From Neptunicella marina (GTDB lineage: Bacteria; Pseudomonadota; Gammaproteobacteria; Enterobacterales; Alteromonadaceae): a stretch of DNA of 64,000 nucleotides. The stretch lies in contig NZ_JACNEP010000005.1 of the NCBI RefSeq assembly GCF_014270035.1, positions 231,346 to 295,345 on the forward strand, written 5' to 3'. Numbering within the stretch: position 1 is the stretch's first letter; the number at the start of each line of letters is the position of its first letter. The notes below the pieces were generated by a model. The model was not told the DNA's origin and did not search any database. It was given only the letters and a program-made list of their open reading frames with translations. Of this stretch, positions 28,713-37,272 are shown in pieces. The position numbers were made by a program, and so were the translations under genes.

Positions 28713-29105
28713 CTAGCCCTGATAAAGGTATTTAGTAAAGATAACGTCTTTAATCATTTCTCTACCTGTTTCTTTTTTTAATCGCTCACGCAATGTATTT
28801 AACACAATCTGGCGAATTTCCTCACGTCCGGTCAGTGATTTCACTTTATCAGCAGGCTGGCGACCAAAAATATCAATGGTGATATCGCGCAGCAAAGGCG
28901 CGTGATGAGTCACAATTTCCATATAGCTGACATCTTCAAGCATGAGTTCAACTGAAACACGGATGTAACCCAAATTGCGGCTGCTGCCACCAATGAAATT
29001 AGTGACAATATCCGGTTCAAGTCCGTAATAAGCATATTCTGCTTTGGCTTGTCCCGGCAGCCACAACGCGGCTAGCAATATGATTAATACACCCAGTTTA
29101 TTCAT
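28713..29105 (-). CDS. FliL-like protein with signal peptide
   Basis: A 130-residue protein with a cleavable-looking signal (residues ~1-22, ending AKA). It then follows the FliL periplasmic pattern: LGYIRVSVELMLEDVSYMEIVTHHAPLLRDITIDIFGRQ, then EEIRQIVLNTLRERLKKETGREMIKDVIFTKYLYQG. FliL proper is a single-pass stator-associated flagellar protein; this paralogue is away from any flagellar genes and lacks the long cytoplasmic N-terminus. It may support a stator complex or another membrane process. It is divergent from ubiC, with a small inverted repeat (29173-29197) in the gap. Confidence 0.82.
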   Translation of the reverse strand: MNKLGVLIILLAALWLPGQAKAEYAYYGLEPDIVTNFIGGSSRNLGYIRVSVELMLEDVSYMEIVTHHAPLLRDITIDIFGRQPADKVKSLTGREEIRQIVLNTLRERLKKETGREMIKDVIFTKYLYQG

Positions 29106-29241
29106 GTCCCAAATTCCTTAGGAGATCCTGTCTTGACAATCAAATGTTACCATCAATAAGCATAATGATTAACAGATTACTTTTTTGCTTTAATCTGACT
29201 TGTTATCATCTTGTTTTTACTTCGTACTGGTTGTATTCGAT

Positions 29242-29817
29242 TTGACCAAGCTCGTCTCTTTTCCGCTCGATTGCTCTCCACAATGGTTGTCGGCAGAAAG
29301 TCTGAAAATTCCAGATCCATTATTAAAAAACTGGTTGCTGGACACCGGTTCATTAACTGAACGACTGCAAGCACATACACGGCATTTTAGAGTGGAGCTG
29401 CTGGGTCAACAAACACTCGACATTAAACAAGATGAGCAAACTGCGTTACAAAGTAAACACAAAAAAGCAGTAGTGCGCGAAGTGCTGTTACAGGGTGAAC
29501 AGCAAAACTGGGTGTTCGCTCATTCCTTAATGACGCCGAATATCAATGATGATAATTGTCGTTCGCTCACTGAACTGGGTAACCAACCTTTAGGTAAAGT
29601 GATTTTTAATGATAACTGCTTTACCCGCAGCCCTTTTGAATTGTGCAGGCTGAATGGCGGTAGTCGTCTACATTATTTGCTTGGAATAAATGAATCACTT
29701 GAGCTTTGGGGACGGCGTTCACTCTTTAGCTTTGAGCACTATGGTATTCTGGTTGCAGAAATATTTTTACCCAGCGCTCCGGCCTATAAAAATCAGATGG
29801 AATATACTCGTGGCTAA
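29242..29817 (+). CDS. ubiC: Chorismate lyase
   Basis: A ~191-residue chorismate pyruvate-lyase, making 4-hydroxybenzoate for ubiquinone. WLLDTGSLTERLQAH near residue 31 and VREVLLQGEQQNWVFAHSLMT, then PLGKVIFNDNC and EXXLPSAP-like EIFLPSAPAY, match the family. The start is uncertain: no ATG is available. I prefer TTG 29242, which gives the same spacing to the WLL block as in E. coli; a TTG at 29200 would add 14 hydrophobic residues. The ubiA start overlaps its 3' end by 8 nt. Confidence 0.88.
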   Translation: MTKLVSFPLDCSPQWLSAESLKIPDPLLKNWLLDTGSLTERLQAHTRHFRVELLGQQTLDIKQDEQTALQSKHKKAVVREVLLQGEQQNWVFAHSLMTPNINDDNCRSLTELGNQPLGKVIFNDNCFTRSPFELCRLNGGSRLHYLLGINESLELWGRRSLFSFEHYGILVAEIFLPSAPAYKNQMEYTRG

Positions 29818-30664
29818 TTTTTTTTCAGCTTTTATGCGTTTAACGCGATTAAATAAACCCATCGGCATTTTTCTATTATTGTGGCCAACATACTGGGCGG
29901 TGTGGATTGCAGCCAACGGCAATCCCTCGATCAAAATGCTGGTCATTTTTACTCTGGGTGTAATAGTGATGCGTTCAGCGGGCTGCGTTATCAATGATTT
30001 CGCGGATCGTAAAGTTGATGGAGCAGTAAAACGCACAGCGATGCGGCCACTGGCAACCGGAGAACTAAGCTCCAAACAAGCACTAATAATTTTCTTTGCG
30101 TTACTAATTATGGCTTTTATTCTGGTGCTTCAGTTAAATACAAACACCATAAAACTTTCAGTTATCGCTGTAGTGCTCGCGTCCTCTTATCCTTTTTTCA
30201 AACGTTTCACTCATCTGCCACAGGTGATATTAGGCGCCGCTTTTGGTTGGGGCATTCCAATGGCGTTTATGGCAACAAACAATAGTATTTCTGAGGTTGC
30301 ATGGTGGCTGTTTGCAGCCAATTTATGCTGGACTGTTGCCTATGACACACAATATGCGATGACCGACAGGGATGACGACCTTAAAGTCGGCATTAAATCG
30401 ACGGCCATCTTATTCGGCCGGTATGATTTATTAATCATTGCCTTACTGCAAATAACAACATTATTGTTACTTGCAAGAGTTGGATTGGGACTGGGCTTTG
30501 ATCTTTATTATTATGCCGGTTTAGCTATTGCAGCGGGTTTCTTTGTTTACCAGTATCAAATAACCAAAAACCGCGACCGTATGGCCTGTTTTCACGCATT
30601 TTTAAACAATCACTATGCCGGATTAATGATTTGGGCCGGACTGCTACTGAATTATTACTTTTAA
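29810..30664 (+). CDS. ubiA: 4-hydroxybenzoate octaprenyltransferase
   Basis: A 284-residue polytopic inner-membrane prenyltransferase that attaches the polyprenyl tail to 4-hydroxybenzoate in ubiquinone synthesis. The first Asp-rich motif is NDFADRKVDGAVKRT and the second is YDTQYAMTDRDDD, both needed for Mg-diphosphate binding. RLNKPIGIFLLLWPTYWAVW near the start is a family signature. The start is GTG 29810, preceded by AGATGGA, overlapping the ubiC stop. Upstream in-frame codons lie within ubiC and are not family-like. It converges with a binding-protein gene, overlapping by 4 nt. Confidence 0.95.
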   Translation: MANFFSAFMRLTRLNKPIGIFLLLWPTYWAVWIAANGNPSIKMLVIFTLGVIVMRSAGCVINDFADRKVDGAVKRTAMRPLATGELSSKQALIIFFALLIMAFILVLQLNTNTIKLSVIAVVLASSYPFFKRFTHLPQVILGAAFGWGIPMAFMATNNSISEVAWWLFAANLCWTVAYDTQYAMTDRDDDLKVGIKSTAILFGRYDLLIIALLQITTLLLLARVGLGLGFDLYYYAGLAIAAGFFVYQYQITKNRDRMACFHAFLNNHYAGLMIWAGLLLNYYF

Positions 30665-31527
30665 TTTGGATGATACCAAAGACTTTTGTTATGCAAAGGT
30701 GTAGCAGCGGATAGTTGTGGGTTTTCAAGTTTAATAATCCGCTTATTTGGCAAGTCGGCTTGTTGTAATACGTCAGCAAAGAATTGTTGAAAAAGCTGTT
30801 CAAACTCCCCGTTTTCAACTGCTATCTTTAAGCCCTGATACAAAATGTCATGCAAGTCTCGGTTATCCTTATTCACAAAAAAATAGACAGCCATTGGGTA
30901 CTGCAACACTAAATCCGCCTGAATATCGACATTTGAAGTCGCCAGTTCATCACGTTCCTGCCATATCTCGATAACCGAGCGCGGGAAATAGTCAACGCGA
31001 TTAAGACTGAGCATATTTTGCAAACTTTGCGTGGTTGCACTGGTTTCCACACGGAACCCATTGTGTTTTAGAATATCGGTATCGGGCCAGTCAACACCTT
31101 GACCTGCAATCAGTGTCTGAAGTTTTTTTAGCGGCATGTCCGCTGTAAATGCCCGCTGTTTGGATTGATTAATCAGTAACATTCGCCAGCCAATCAATCC
31201 TTTATACAAAGGAATACGTATCGGTAGCAACGCAGATTCGCGCTGAATATTGCTTACCATCCAGTGCACATCATACACCCCGGACTTGAGTAATGTTACG
31301 CTACGCCCCTGCGGCATGGTTGGAATAGAGACAGGTTGTAAACTTAGCTTTGAATCAGCATTTTCCAGTGCCAGCTGCAACAAAGCAGAATAATAACGAT
31401 CCTGATGCTGATAAAAAGAACTCTGATGGTTAAAAGGATACCGAATCACATCCGGTGTTACTTGCGCCGAACCGCAGGGTAAATACCCAAACCAGCCCAA
31501 CACTAACCAGATAATTGATTTGTACAT
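30661..31527 (-). CDS. Periplasmic substrate-binding-like protein (orphan)
   Basis: A 288-residue exported protein with a signal peptide (~1-21, ending GSA). It resembles family-3 type solute-binding proteins: SALLPIRIPLYKGLIGWRMLLINQ, a QTLIAGQGVDWPDTDILKHNGFRV segment and DYFPRSVIEIWQERDEL, then a C-terminal GLKIAVENGEFEQLFQQFF helix. There are no permease or ATPase genes adjacent, so it may serve a different complex or act as a sensor input. Ligand unknown. It is divergent from a second orphan binding protein across 294 nt. Confidence 0.72.
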   Translation of the reverse strand: MYKSIIWLVLGWFGYLPCGSAQVTPDVIRYPFNHQSSFYQHQDRYYSALLQLALENADSKLSLQPVSIPTMPQGRSVTLLKSGVYDVHWMVSNIQRESALLPIRIPLYKGLIGWRMLLINQSKQRAFTADMPLKKLQTLIAGQGVDWPDTDILKHNGFRVETSATTQSLQNMLSLNRVDYFPRSVIEIWQERDELATSNVDIQADLVLQYPMAVYFFVNKDNRDLHDILYQGLKIAVENGEFEQLFQQFFADVLQQADLPNKRIIKLENPQLSAATPLHNKSLWYHPN

Positions 31528-31821
31528 AAAGACGACCTTTAACCACTTGATTGAAAAACGTACTCATCAAATAACGTTTTATTAACATAAAGCTAACTAT
31601 AGCCAGTTTTATATTGAAAGATACTTCAAACTCACTTGCGTGAGTGTTTGTTTTGCGTCGACAGCATTAGCATACAAAGCGGAAGGTTATTCAACACAGC
31701 GAAATCTGAAAACTTGTGTCATATGGATGATAATTCCATCTGGTATAACAATTTTTATACGGTATCATTCGCACCTCATCCACTGTTCAATTTGTTTATG
31801 CAGGAACCAGAGTAAATCTAC
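31528..31821. other. Divergent promoter region between two orphan binding-protein genes
   Basis: 294 nt without a convincing gene. It is AT-rich and must hold promoters for both flanking genes. A frame from 31640 to 31840 can be read (beginning with GTG), but its middle is Cys/Ile-rich with no domain and it runs into the start of the next gene, so I do not call it. No convincing repeat or hairpin is seen. Confidence 0.5.
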
Positions 31822-32529
31822 ATGCGAGTTTTTTTGTTGATTGTGTTTTTTATGTCCCCCATTGCTCTGGCGGAAAACGTGCTTCGTTCATCTGTTTCTC
31901 CCGAATTTACCCACGGCCTGCATGTAAAATACCTGCAATATATGGCCGACAAACTAAGTATGAAACTGGATATTTACCCTATGCCTTTCGCACGTCGCAT
32001 TTCTGCCCTAAGACAGGGACAAATCGATCTCATGGTAGGCATGCAACGCGAGAATAGTCTTCAGGATGACGTTATCTACCTGCAGCCACATTATGAAGAG
32101 CTACAACATACTTTTTTTGTATTAAAAACTCAGCAGAGCAGTATTAACAGCTTTGAAGATCTGCAGGATAAAACCATTGGAGTGACCATTCACGCCAAAT
32201 ACTACCATCAGTTTAACAGCCAGACTGATTTGGCTCTTGTGGCAGTTTCTTCCCTCAAACAAAAAATTGAGTTATTGCAAAAAGGTCGTATAGATACGTT
32301 TATTCACTACAAAGAAAGCACATTACCAACATTAGAAAAAATGGGGTTGTCTGACAAAATTGTTATAGCAAACTATCAGCCAACTGAATCACACCCATAT
32401 TTCGCGACAATTACGACTAAAAGTCGCTTATTTGAACGTAAAGACGAAGTGGAAAAAATAATTCAACAGGGCGTAGCCAACGGAGACTTTAAGCGTATCC
32501 GCCAATTGCACTATCAGGACACCCCTTAA
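31822..32529 (+). CDS. Family-3 extracellular solute-binding-like protein (orphan)
   Basis: A 235-residue exported protein with a signal peptide (~1-17, ending ALA). The mature chain follows the polar amino acid binding protein pattern: GLHVKYLQYMADKLSMKLDIYPMPFARRISALRQGQIDLMVGMQ, then SFEDLQDKTIGVTIHAKYY, and IELLQKGRIDTFIHYKEST. It lacks an obvious amino acid-binding Arg/Asp signature at the end and has no transporter genes adjacent. It may be a free-standing sensor or scavenger. A hairpin terminator lies just after the stop, before the convergent plsB. Confidence 0.78.
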   Translation: MRVFLLIVFFMSPIALAENVLRSSVSPEFTHGLHVKYLQYMADKLSMKLDIYPMPFARRISALRQGQIDLMVGMQRENSLQDDVIYLQPHYEELQHTFFVLKTQQSSINSFEDLQDKTIGVTIHAKYYHQFNSQTDLALVAVSSLKQKIELLQKGRIDTFIHYKESTLPTLEKMGLSDKIVIANYQPTESHPYFATITTKSRLFERKDEVEKIIQQGVANGDFKRIRQLHYQDTP

Positions 32530-32539
32530 AATTAAATAT

Positions 32540-32571
32540 GTATTCGCCAGCTAAGGCTGGCGAATACTTTT
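32540..32571 (+). terminator. Intrinsic terminator after the binding-protein gene
   Basis: Perfect 12-bp arms GTATTCGCCAGC (32540-32551) and GCTGGCGAATAC (32556-32567) with a TAAG loop, followed by TTTT. It overlaps the 3' end of plsB, which reads the other way. Confidence 0.9.
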
Positions 32572-34992
32572 GGCGATATCAGCAGCCAGCCAATGATTAA
32601 AACAGCCTAATAACCAATTGCTTTGCTCACTGCGATGCAGTACACCACTGCTATCAATTGTTGCAAGTTTCGATTCACGCAAAGATTGCACCAAAGAAGC
32701 AATAATATTCTTGTCATAAAACTCAGGAGCGGTGACCTTATGCAAACGACTTAAATGCTCGGCCAATTTAATACTTTGTTTTTCCAGCGATTGACGACTT
32801 AGTCCGGATTCATCGTCTAACAACGTTAATATAATCGCATATCGTTGGATGGTCGGCTGTGCGACATTATTCAGGATACTCAGTAAAAAGTAGGCGTCGC
32901 TGCCTCGTTCAGCCGCTTCAAATTGCCCTTCATTGTTCTGCAAAAGATTATTTTCCAGCATAGCCTGCAACATGTCTTGCATCAGACCAAGCATCTGCTG
33001 CCAATCCATATGCAAAAACAATTCTCTTTTGAGCAGAGGAAAAATTAAGGCCATACGCCGTTCAATATCAGCTTTTGCCAGACTTTTTTCACCTAACACC
33101 ATAGCGGCAATTAACCCCGGCAACATAAAGAGATGAATAGTGTTATTACGATAATACGTCATCGCAATAGCACTGGGCTCATTTAACGATATAACCTGCC
33201 CGAAATTATCATTACGAACGTCAAACTTATTCAAAGACAATATATGATCAACCAGCTTTTTACCCTGTATAGCTGGTAAGGTCATCAGCCTGCTATACGG
33301 AGCCTGCTTAAATAACTGCAGAAAACCATCCATGCAAAACTGCAATTCATTGCGGGTTAACGCATGCTGTTCAGACGCAAGTAAACAAGTAGAGGCCAAA
33401 TTCATACCGTTAATGGCCGCGGCCTGATTGACCCGCTGCATAACCTGCGTCGCTAACTGATTGACCACAGGAGTTAACCAGGTGGGTTTCTTATCTGGAT
33501 TTTCTTCTATATCGTTACGCCAACCGGTTTGATGCTGGTCGATAAACTGTGTCAGATTGATGGGATCACCAAAGTTCAGGCAGCCAATACCGTAATTTTT
33601 TAATTTACGTAATGCAGAAAAAACCTGCCAGAAAGATTCTTTTTTCTTTTGGCTACCACGCAATTCGTTAAGGTAACTGGCCACTTCCATTACGTGTTCG
33701 TAACCAATATACACGGGCACCAGACTGATAGGACGCTTACTATTTTTAAACAGACTTTGTACCGTCATCGCCAGCATACCGGTTTTAGGCGGTAATAAAC
33801 GCCCGGTGCGGCTGCGTCCACCTTCAGGATAATATTTAACCGAATATCCACGATTAAACAATTGTTCCAAATACTCGCGGAAAATTGCGGTATACAACTT
33901 GTTACCGGCAAAACTGCGGCGGATAAAGAAAGCACCGGCTCGTCTGAAAATGGGTCCAGCTGGCCAGAAATTGAGATTGATTCCTGCCGCGATGTGCGGA
34001 ATCATCAGTCCCTGATGGTAAATCACATAGGTGAGTAACAGATAATCCATATGACTACGGTGACAGGGTACATAGATAATTTCATGACCACTTTGCGCCA
34101 GCTGCCTTATTTTATCTGAGTGATGAATTTCCAGGCCGTTATATACCTTATTCCACAAACGAGTAAGCAGCTTTTCGGCAATACGAATCAAGCCTTCTTT
34201 ATAATCACCGGCAATTTCATCGGCATAACTTTTTGCACGAACCATCGCTTTATCATGGCTCAACTTTTTTGACTGTTTCTCTTCTGCAATAGCTTCCTGA
34301 ACCGCTGCCGATGCAAGCACACTTTGAATAATTTGTTCACGCGCCATTTGTCTGGGCCCAACAACCGCTTGTTTGCGGCGCTGAAAGTGGGCTCTTGCAA
34401 CACGAATAAGCTTGTGCGCAATTTCGCAATCAGTACCATGCTCGCTCGACATATAGGCAGACGACACCGCCTTACTAAAATAAACCAGATTATCGCGTCC
34501 TAAAAACATCACCATAAAGGCTTTTCTTAACCAGTTTGGAGACGACTTGCTAATCAATATGTCACGCCAGCTGGCCTCTGTTTTACCTGGCGCTCTGCCC
34601 CAGAAACAGGCAACAGGTACTATTTGAATATCCAGATTGGGATCCTGATGATGCGCCTGAAAAATCCGGGTAACTTGTTTATCTATGTCACTGCGACCAG
34701 GTTTACTGCCAAACAAGGGCATTGGACCTTCCAAAAATAAACAGCTATCAATATTTTCATTAGCAATAGTTATTGAACCAGAAGGAGCAGGTAAGCCCAA
34801 TTTTTTCGCAGCTTTACTCAACGCCAATCTATCGCTCAAAGACTGGTTTTTTAACAAATAGATGATCGGACGGGCGGGGTCCAGCCCCAATTCTGATTGA
34901 ATATCAGTGGGTACCACTTTAGTTTTAATAAACCATTTTGCCGGTATCGAGATGATTGCGGACAGCCCTTTTTGCAACCACGTCATAATCAT
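32551..34992 (-). CDS. plsB: Glycerol-3-phosphate 1-O-acyltransferase
   Basis: An 813-residue inner-membrane acyltransferase that makes 1-acyl-glycerol-3-phosphate from acyl-ACP or acyl-CoA, the first step of phospholipid synthesis. The catalytic HX4D is His311-Asp316 (HRSHMD); further motifs are GAFFIRRSF, FFxEGGRSRTGR as YPEGGRSRTGR, and VPVYIGYE. I start at the ATG at 34992, with CAGGAG 6 nt upstream; an ATG at 34986 is the alternative, and the longer frame to 35079 is not family-like. It is divergent from lexA, as in E. coli-like genomes. Confidence 0.95.
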   Translation of the reverse strand: MIMTWLQKGLSAIISIPAKWFIKTKVVPTDIQSELGLDPARPIIYLLKNQSLSDRLALSKAAKKLGLPAPSGSITIANENIDSCLFLEGPMPLFGSKPGRSDIDKQVTRIFQAHHQDPNLDIQIVPVACFWGRAPGKTEASWRDILISKSSPNWLRKAFMVMFLGRDNLVYFSKAVSSAYMSSEHGTDCEIAHKLIRVARAHFQRRKQAVVGPRQMAREQIIQSVLASAAVQEAIAEEKQSKKLSHDKAMVRAKSYADEIAGDYKEGLIRIAEKLLTRLWNKVYNGLEIHHSDKIRQLAQSGHEIIYVPCHRSHMDYLLLTYVIYHQGLMIPHIAAGINLNFWPAGPIFRRAGAFFIRRSFAGNKLYTAIFREYLEQLFNRGYSVKYYPEGGRSRTGRLLPPKTGMLAMTVQSLFKNSKRPISLVPVYIGYEHVMEVASYLNELRGSQKKKESFWQVFSALRKLKNYGIGCLNFGDPINLTQFIDQHQTGWRNDIEENPDKKPTWLTPVVNQLATQVMQRVNQAAAINGMNLASTCLLASEQHALTRNELQFCMDGFLQLFKQAPYSRLMTLPAIQGKKLVDHILSLNKFDVRNDNFGQVISLNEPSAIAMTYYRNNTIHLFMLPGLIAAMVLGEKSLAKADIERRMALIFPLLKRELFLHMDWQQMLGLMQDMLQAMLENNLLQNNEGQFEAAERGSDAYFLLSILNNVAQPTIQRYAIILTLLDDESGLSRQSLEKQSIKLAEHLSRLHKVTAPEFYDKNIIASLVQSLRESKLATIDSSGVLHRSEQSNWLLGCFNHWLAADIAKSIRQP

Positions 34993-35167
34993 TAATGCTC
35001 CTGAATAAGAATGCGCCAAAGCATAGCACCTAGCAGACACAAAAGGCGGATTATACAAGTTTAGCTTTAGTGATAGCACCTGAAACTTTCAATTAACCAC
35101 GTTAAATGGGTCTAAAATACGCATTCCTCTTGTACTAACAAACAAAATGGTTATACACTAGTTTAAA

Positions 35168-35183
35168 CTGTATAGAAAAACAG
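35168..35183 (+). promoter_or_regulatory. LexA (SOS) box upstream of lexA
   Basis: CTGT-N8-ACAG from 35168 to 35183 matches the gammaproteobacterial SOS box, and ends 7 nt before the lexA ATG, so LexA would repress its own gene. I found only one good box here, unlike the two of E. coli lexA. Confidence 0.85.
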
Positions 35184-35190
35184 GCTGTTT

Positions 35191-35814
35191 ATGCGTCCAC
35201 TAACTCCAAGACAACAACAGATACTGCAACTGATTAAAGACACAGTAGCAGATACCGGTATGCCCCCCACAAGGGCTGAAATTGCCAAACAATTAGGTTT
35301 TAAATCAGCCAATGCCGCGGAAGAACACTTAAAAGCACTGGCCAAAAAAGGGGTGATTGAAATATTACCTGGAACTTCTCGTGGTATCCGGGTTGCAACT
35401 AATGATGATGAGATGGAACTGGAACAAGGCCTCCCTCTGGTTGGACGCGTTGCTGCAGGAGAACCTATTTTGGCTCAGGAACACGTGGAAACCCACTATA
35501 AAGTGGATCCATCCATGTTTCATCCCAGTGCCGATTTCCTATTACGTGTTAGCGGCATGAGTATGAAAGACATTGGTATTTTGGATGGCGATTTACTGGC
35601 AGTTCACCGCACTAAAGATATACGTAACGGTCAGGTTGTCGTTGCTCGGGTGGATGAAGACGTCACTGTTAAACGTTTCGAACGTAAAGGCAGTCAGGTG
35701 TTACTGCATGCCGAGAATGAAGAGTTTTCACCCATTAAAGTTGATTTGTCTGTACAACCTTTTGATATTGAAGGTATCGCTGTTGGTGTTATTCGCAATA
35801 GCGACTGGATGTAA
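35191..35814 (+). CDS. lexA: SOS response repressor and protease LexA
   Basis: A 207-residue repressor. The N-terminal winged helix ([44 protein letters not shown]) recognises the SOS box; the C-terminal latent protease has the self-cleavage site Ala89-Gly90 (GRVAAGEP), the nucleophile Ser124 (SGMSMKDIG) and the general-base Lys161 ([10 protein letters not shown]). All catalytic features are intact, so RecA-stimulated autocleavage is expected. A LexA box precedes the gene and a strong terminator follows. Confidence 0.98.
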   Translation: MRPLTPRQQQILQLIKDTVADTGMPPTRAEIAKQLGFKSANAAEEHLKALAKKGVIEILPGTSRGIRVATNDDEMELEQGLPLVGRVAAGEPILAQEHVETHYKVDPSMFHPSADFLLRVSGMSMKDIGILDGDLLAVHRTKDIRNGQVVVARVDEDVTVKRFERKGSQVLLHAENEEFSPIKVDLSVQPFDIEGIAVGVIRNSDWM

Positions 35815-35849
35815 TTCCCCCCTCCTATTTTTAATTTTCCTAACTAACC

Positions 35850-35891
35850 AAAAAGTTAACTTGTATAAAATCTAAACAAGTTAACTTTTTT
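35850..35891 (+). terminator. Intrinsic terminator of lexA
   Basis: Perfect 15-bp arms, 35850-35864 and 35876-35890, with an 11-nt loop and T run, 36 nt after the lexA stop. Confidence 0.88.
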
Positions 35892-36116
35892 ATGTTATCA
35901 ATACCCAAACGCTCACTTTTTAACCAAACAAATCATTTTTTAGACAAAAAGCTAGACGTCCACCTTTAAAGTGAGTAATTCTTGTACTCTTATTAACGTT
36001 TTTTTTTACATAAGCGCGTAATTTTAAACAACAAAATTTGGAATATCTTGCCGTCTTAGCAAGAGCAAAGTGTGGGTTGCTATTGCTATGTAGATTGCCA
36101 AACAAGGAGAAGTCAC
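35892..36116 (+). other. Leader and promoter region of the cytochrome oxidase operon
   Basis: With the lexA terminator this makes 302 nt between lexA and coxB. It is AT-rich. A spaced inverted repeat CTCACTTT (35912-35919) / AAAGTGAG (35968-35975) and a small one, CTTGC (36047-36051) / GCAAG (36059-36063), are visible; either could be part of a regulatory site, but neither matches a named box. AAGGAGA at 36104-36110 is the coxB ribosome-binding site. No gene is seen. Confidence 0.45.
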
Positions 36117-37265
36117 GTGAAAAAAGGTGTGCTCAAAAGGGCCATGGCCGTCCTTGCGTTATTGTCTGCATCTGCTTTGGCTGAAAGCAATGGTGAAAGT
36201 ATGCGGTTGAACCTGACCAAAGGCGTAACCGATATAAGCCAGCAGGTTTACGACCTGCATATGACCATCTTTATGATCTGTGTGGTTATTGGGGTGGTGG
36301 TATTTGGTGCCATGTTTATATCTATGTATCTGCACCGCAAGTCTCGTGGTGCAAAACCCGCCAATTTCCATGAAAGTACCAAAGTGGAAATAGTCTGGAC
36401 CGTTATTCCGTTTCTAATTCTGATCGGAATTGCCATTCCAGCAGCGAAAACCTTAATTGCCATGGAAGATCCCAGTAATCCCGACGTTACCGTTCTGGTA
36501 ACCGGTTCACAGTGGAAGTGGCACTACAAGTATATGGACAACGATGTTGAGTATTACTCGGTGCTCGCCACACAGCCCGAACAGATCCATAACAAATTTG
36601 AGAAACAACAAAATTACTTGCTTGAAGTTGATCGTCCCCTGGTGATCCCCACAGGACAAAAAGTCCGATTTCTGATCACCTCTGACGACGTTATCCATTC
36701 CTGGTGGATGCCTGCCTTTGCAGTTAAAAAAGATGCCAATCCCGGTTTTATTAACGAAGCCTGGACCCGGGTAAACGAGCCTGGCATCTATCGTGGCCAA
36801 TGTGCCGAGCTGTGTGGCAAGGATCACGGTTTTATGCCTATTGTGGTTATCGCCAAAGAGCCTGCCGACTATCAAAACTGGGTTGATGAGCAAGCTGAAA
36901 TTCAGCGTAAAGCTAAAGAAGAAGAACAAAAACTATTGGCCATGAACATGAGCATGGAAGAGCTAATGGAAAACGGCCAAAAAGTTTATCAATCAACCTG
37001 TGCGGCTTGTCACCAGGGCAATGGTGAAGGTTTACCAGGTATTTTCCCCGCACTTAAAAACAGTCCAGTCGCTACCGGTGATGTAAAACATCACATCGAT
37101 GTAGTGGTACATGGAGTCAGTGGCACTGCAATGCAGGCGTTTGGTAAGCAGCTGAGCTTGAAAGATTTAGCTTCAGTGATCACCTATGAACGTAACGCAT
37201 GGGGAAACAGTACCGGCGAAACGGTTCAGGCTAAAGACGTCAATGCAGTGATAAAAGGTCAATAG
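36117..37265 (+). CDS. coxB: Cytochrome c oxidase subunit II with fused cytochrome c domain
   Basis: A 382-residue caa3-type subunit II. A signal peptide (ending ALA) is followed by two TM helices (~50-75 and 95-115), the cupredoxin domain with the CuA ligands Cys229, Cys233 and His237 in CAELCGKDHGFMPI, and a C-terminal class I cytochrome c domain with the haem motif CAACH at 295-299. Electrons pass from cytochrome c to CuA and on to subunit I. The start is GTG 36117 with AAGGAGA upstream. It leads the coxB-coxA-cox11-coxC operon. Confidence 0.95.
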   Translation: MKKGVLKRAMAVLALLSASALAESNGESMRLNLTKGVTDISQQVYDLHMTIFMICVVIGVVVFGAMFISMYLHRKSRGAKPANFHESTKVEIVWTVIPFLILIGIAIPAAKTLIAMEDPSNPDVTVLVTGSQWKWHYKYMDNDVEYYSVLATQPEQIHNKFEKQQNYLLEVDRPLVIPTGQKVRFLITSDDVIHSWWMPAFAVKKDANPGFINEAWTRVNEPGIYRGQCAELCGKDHGFMPIVVIAKEPADYQNWVDEQAEIQRKAKEEEQKLLAMNMSMEELMENGQKVYQSTCAACHQGNGEGLPGIFPALKNSPVATGDVKHHIDVVVHGVSGTAMQAFGKQLSLKDLASVITYERNAWGNSTGETVQAKDVNAVIKGQ

Positions 37266-37272
37266 GAGAAAG

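Noticed and set aside
31640..31840. Open frame of 66 codons in the gap between the two binding-protein genes
   Set aside because: No domain, odd Cys/Ile-rich composition, and it runs into the next gene's start. More likely chance.
35100..35167. A second LexA box upstream of lexA, as in E. coli
   Set aside because: The best candidate around 35145-35160 lacks both half-sites.
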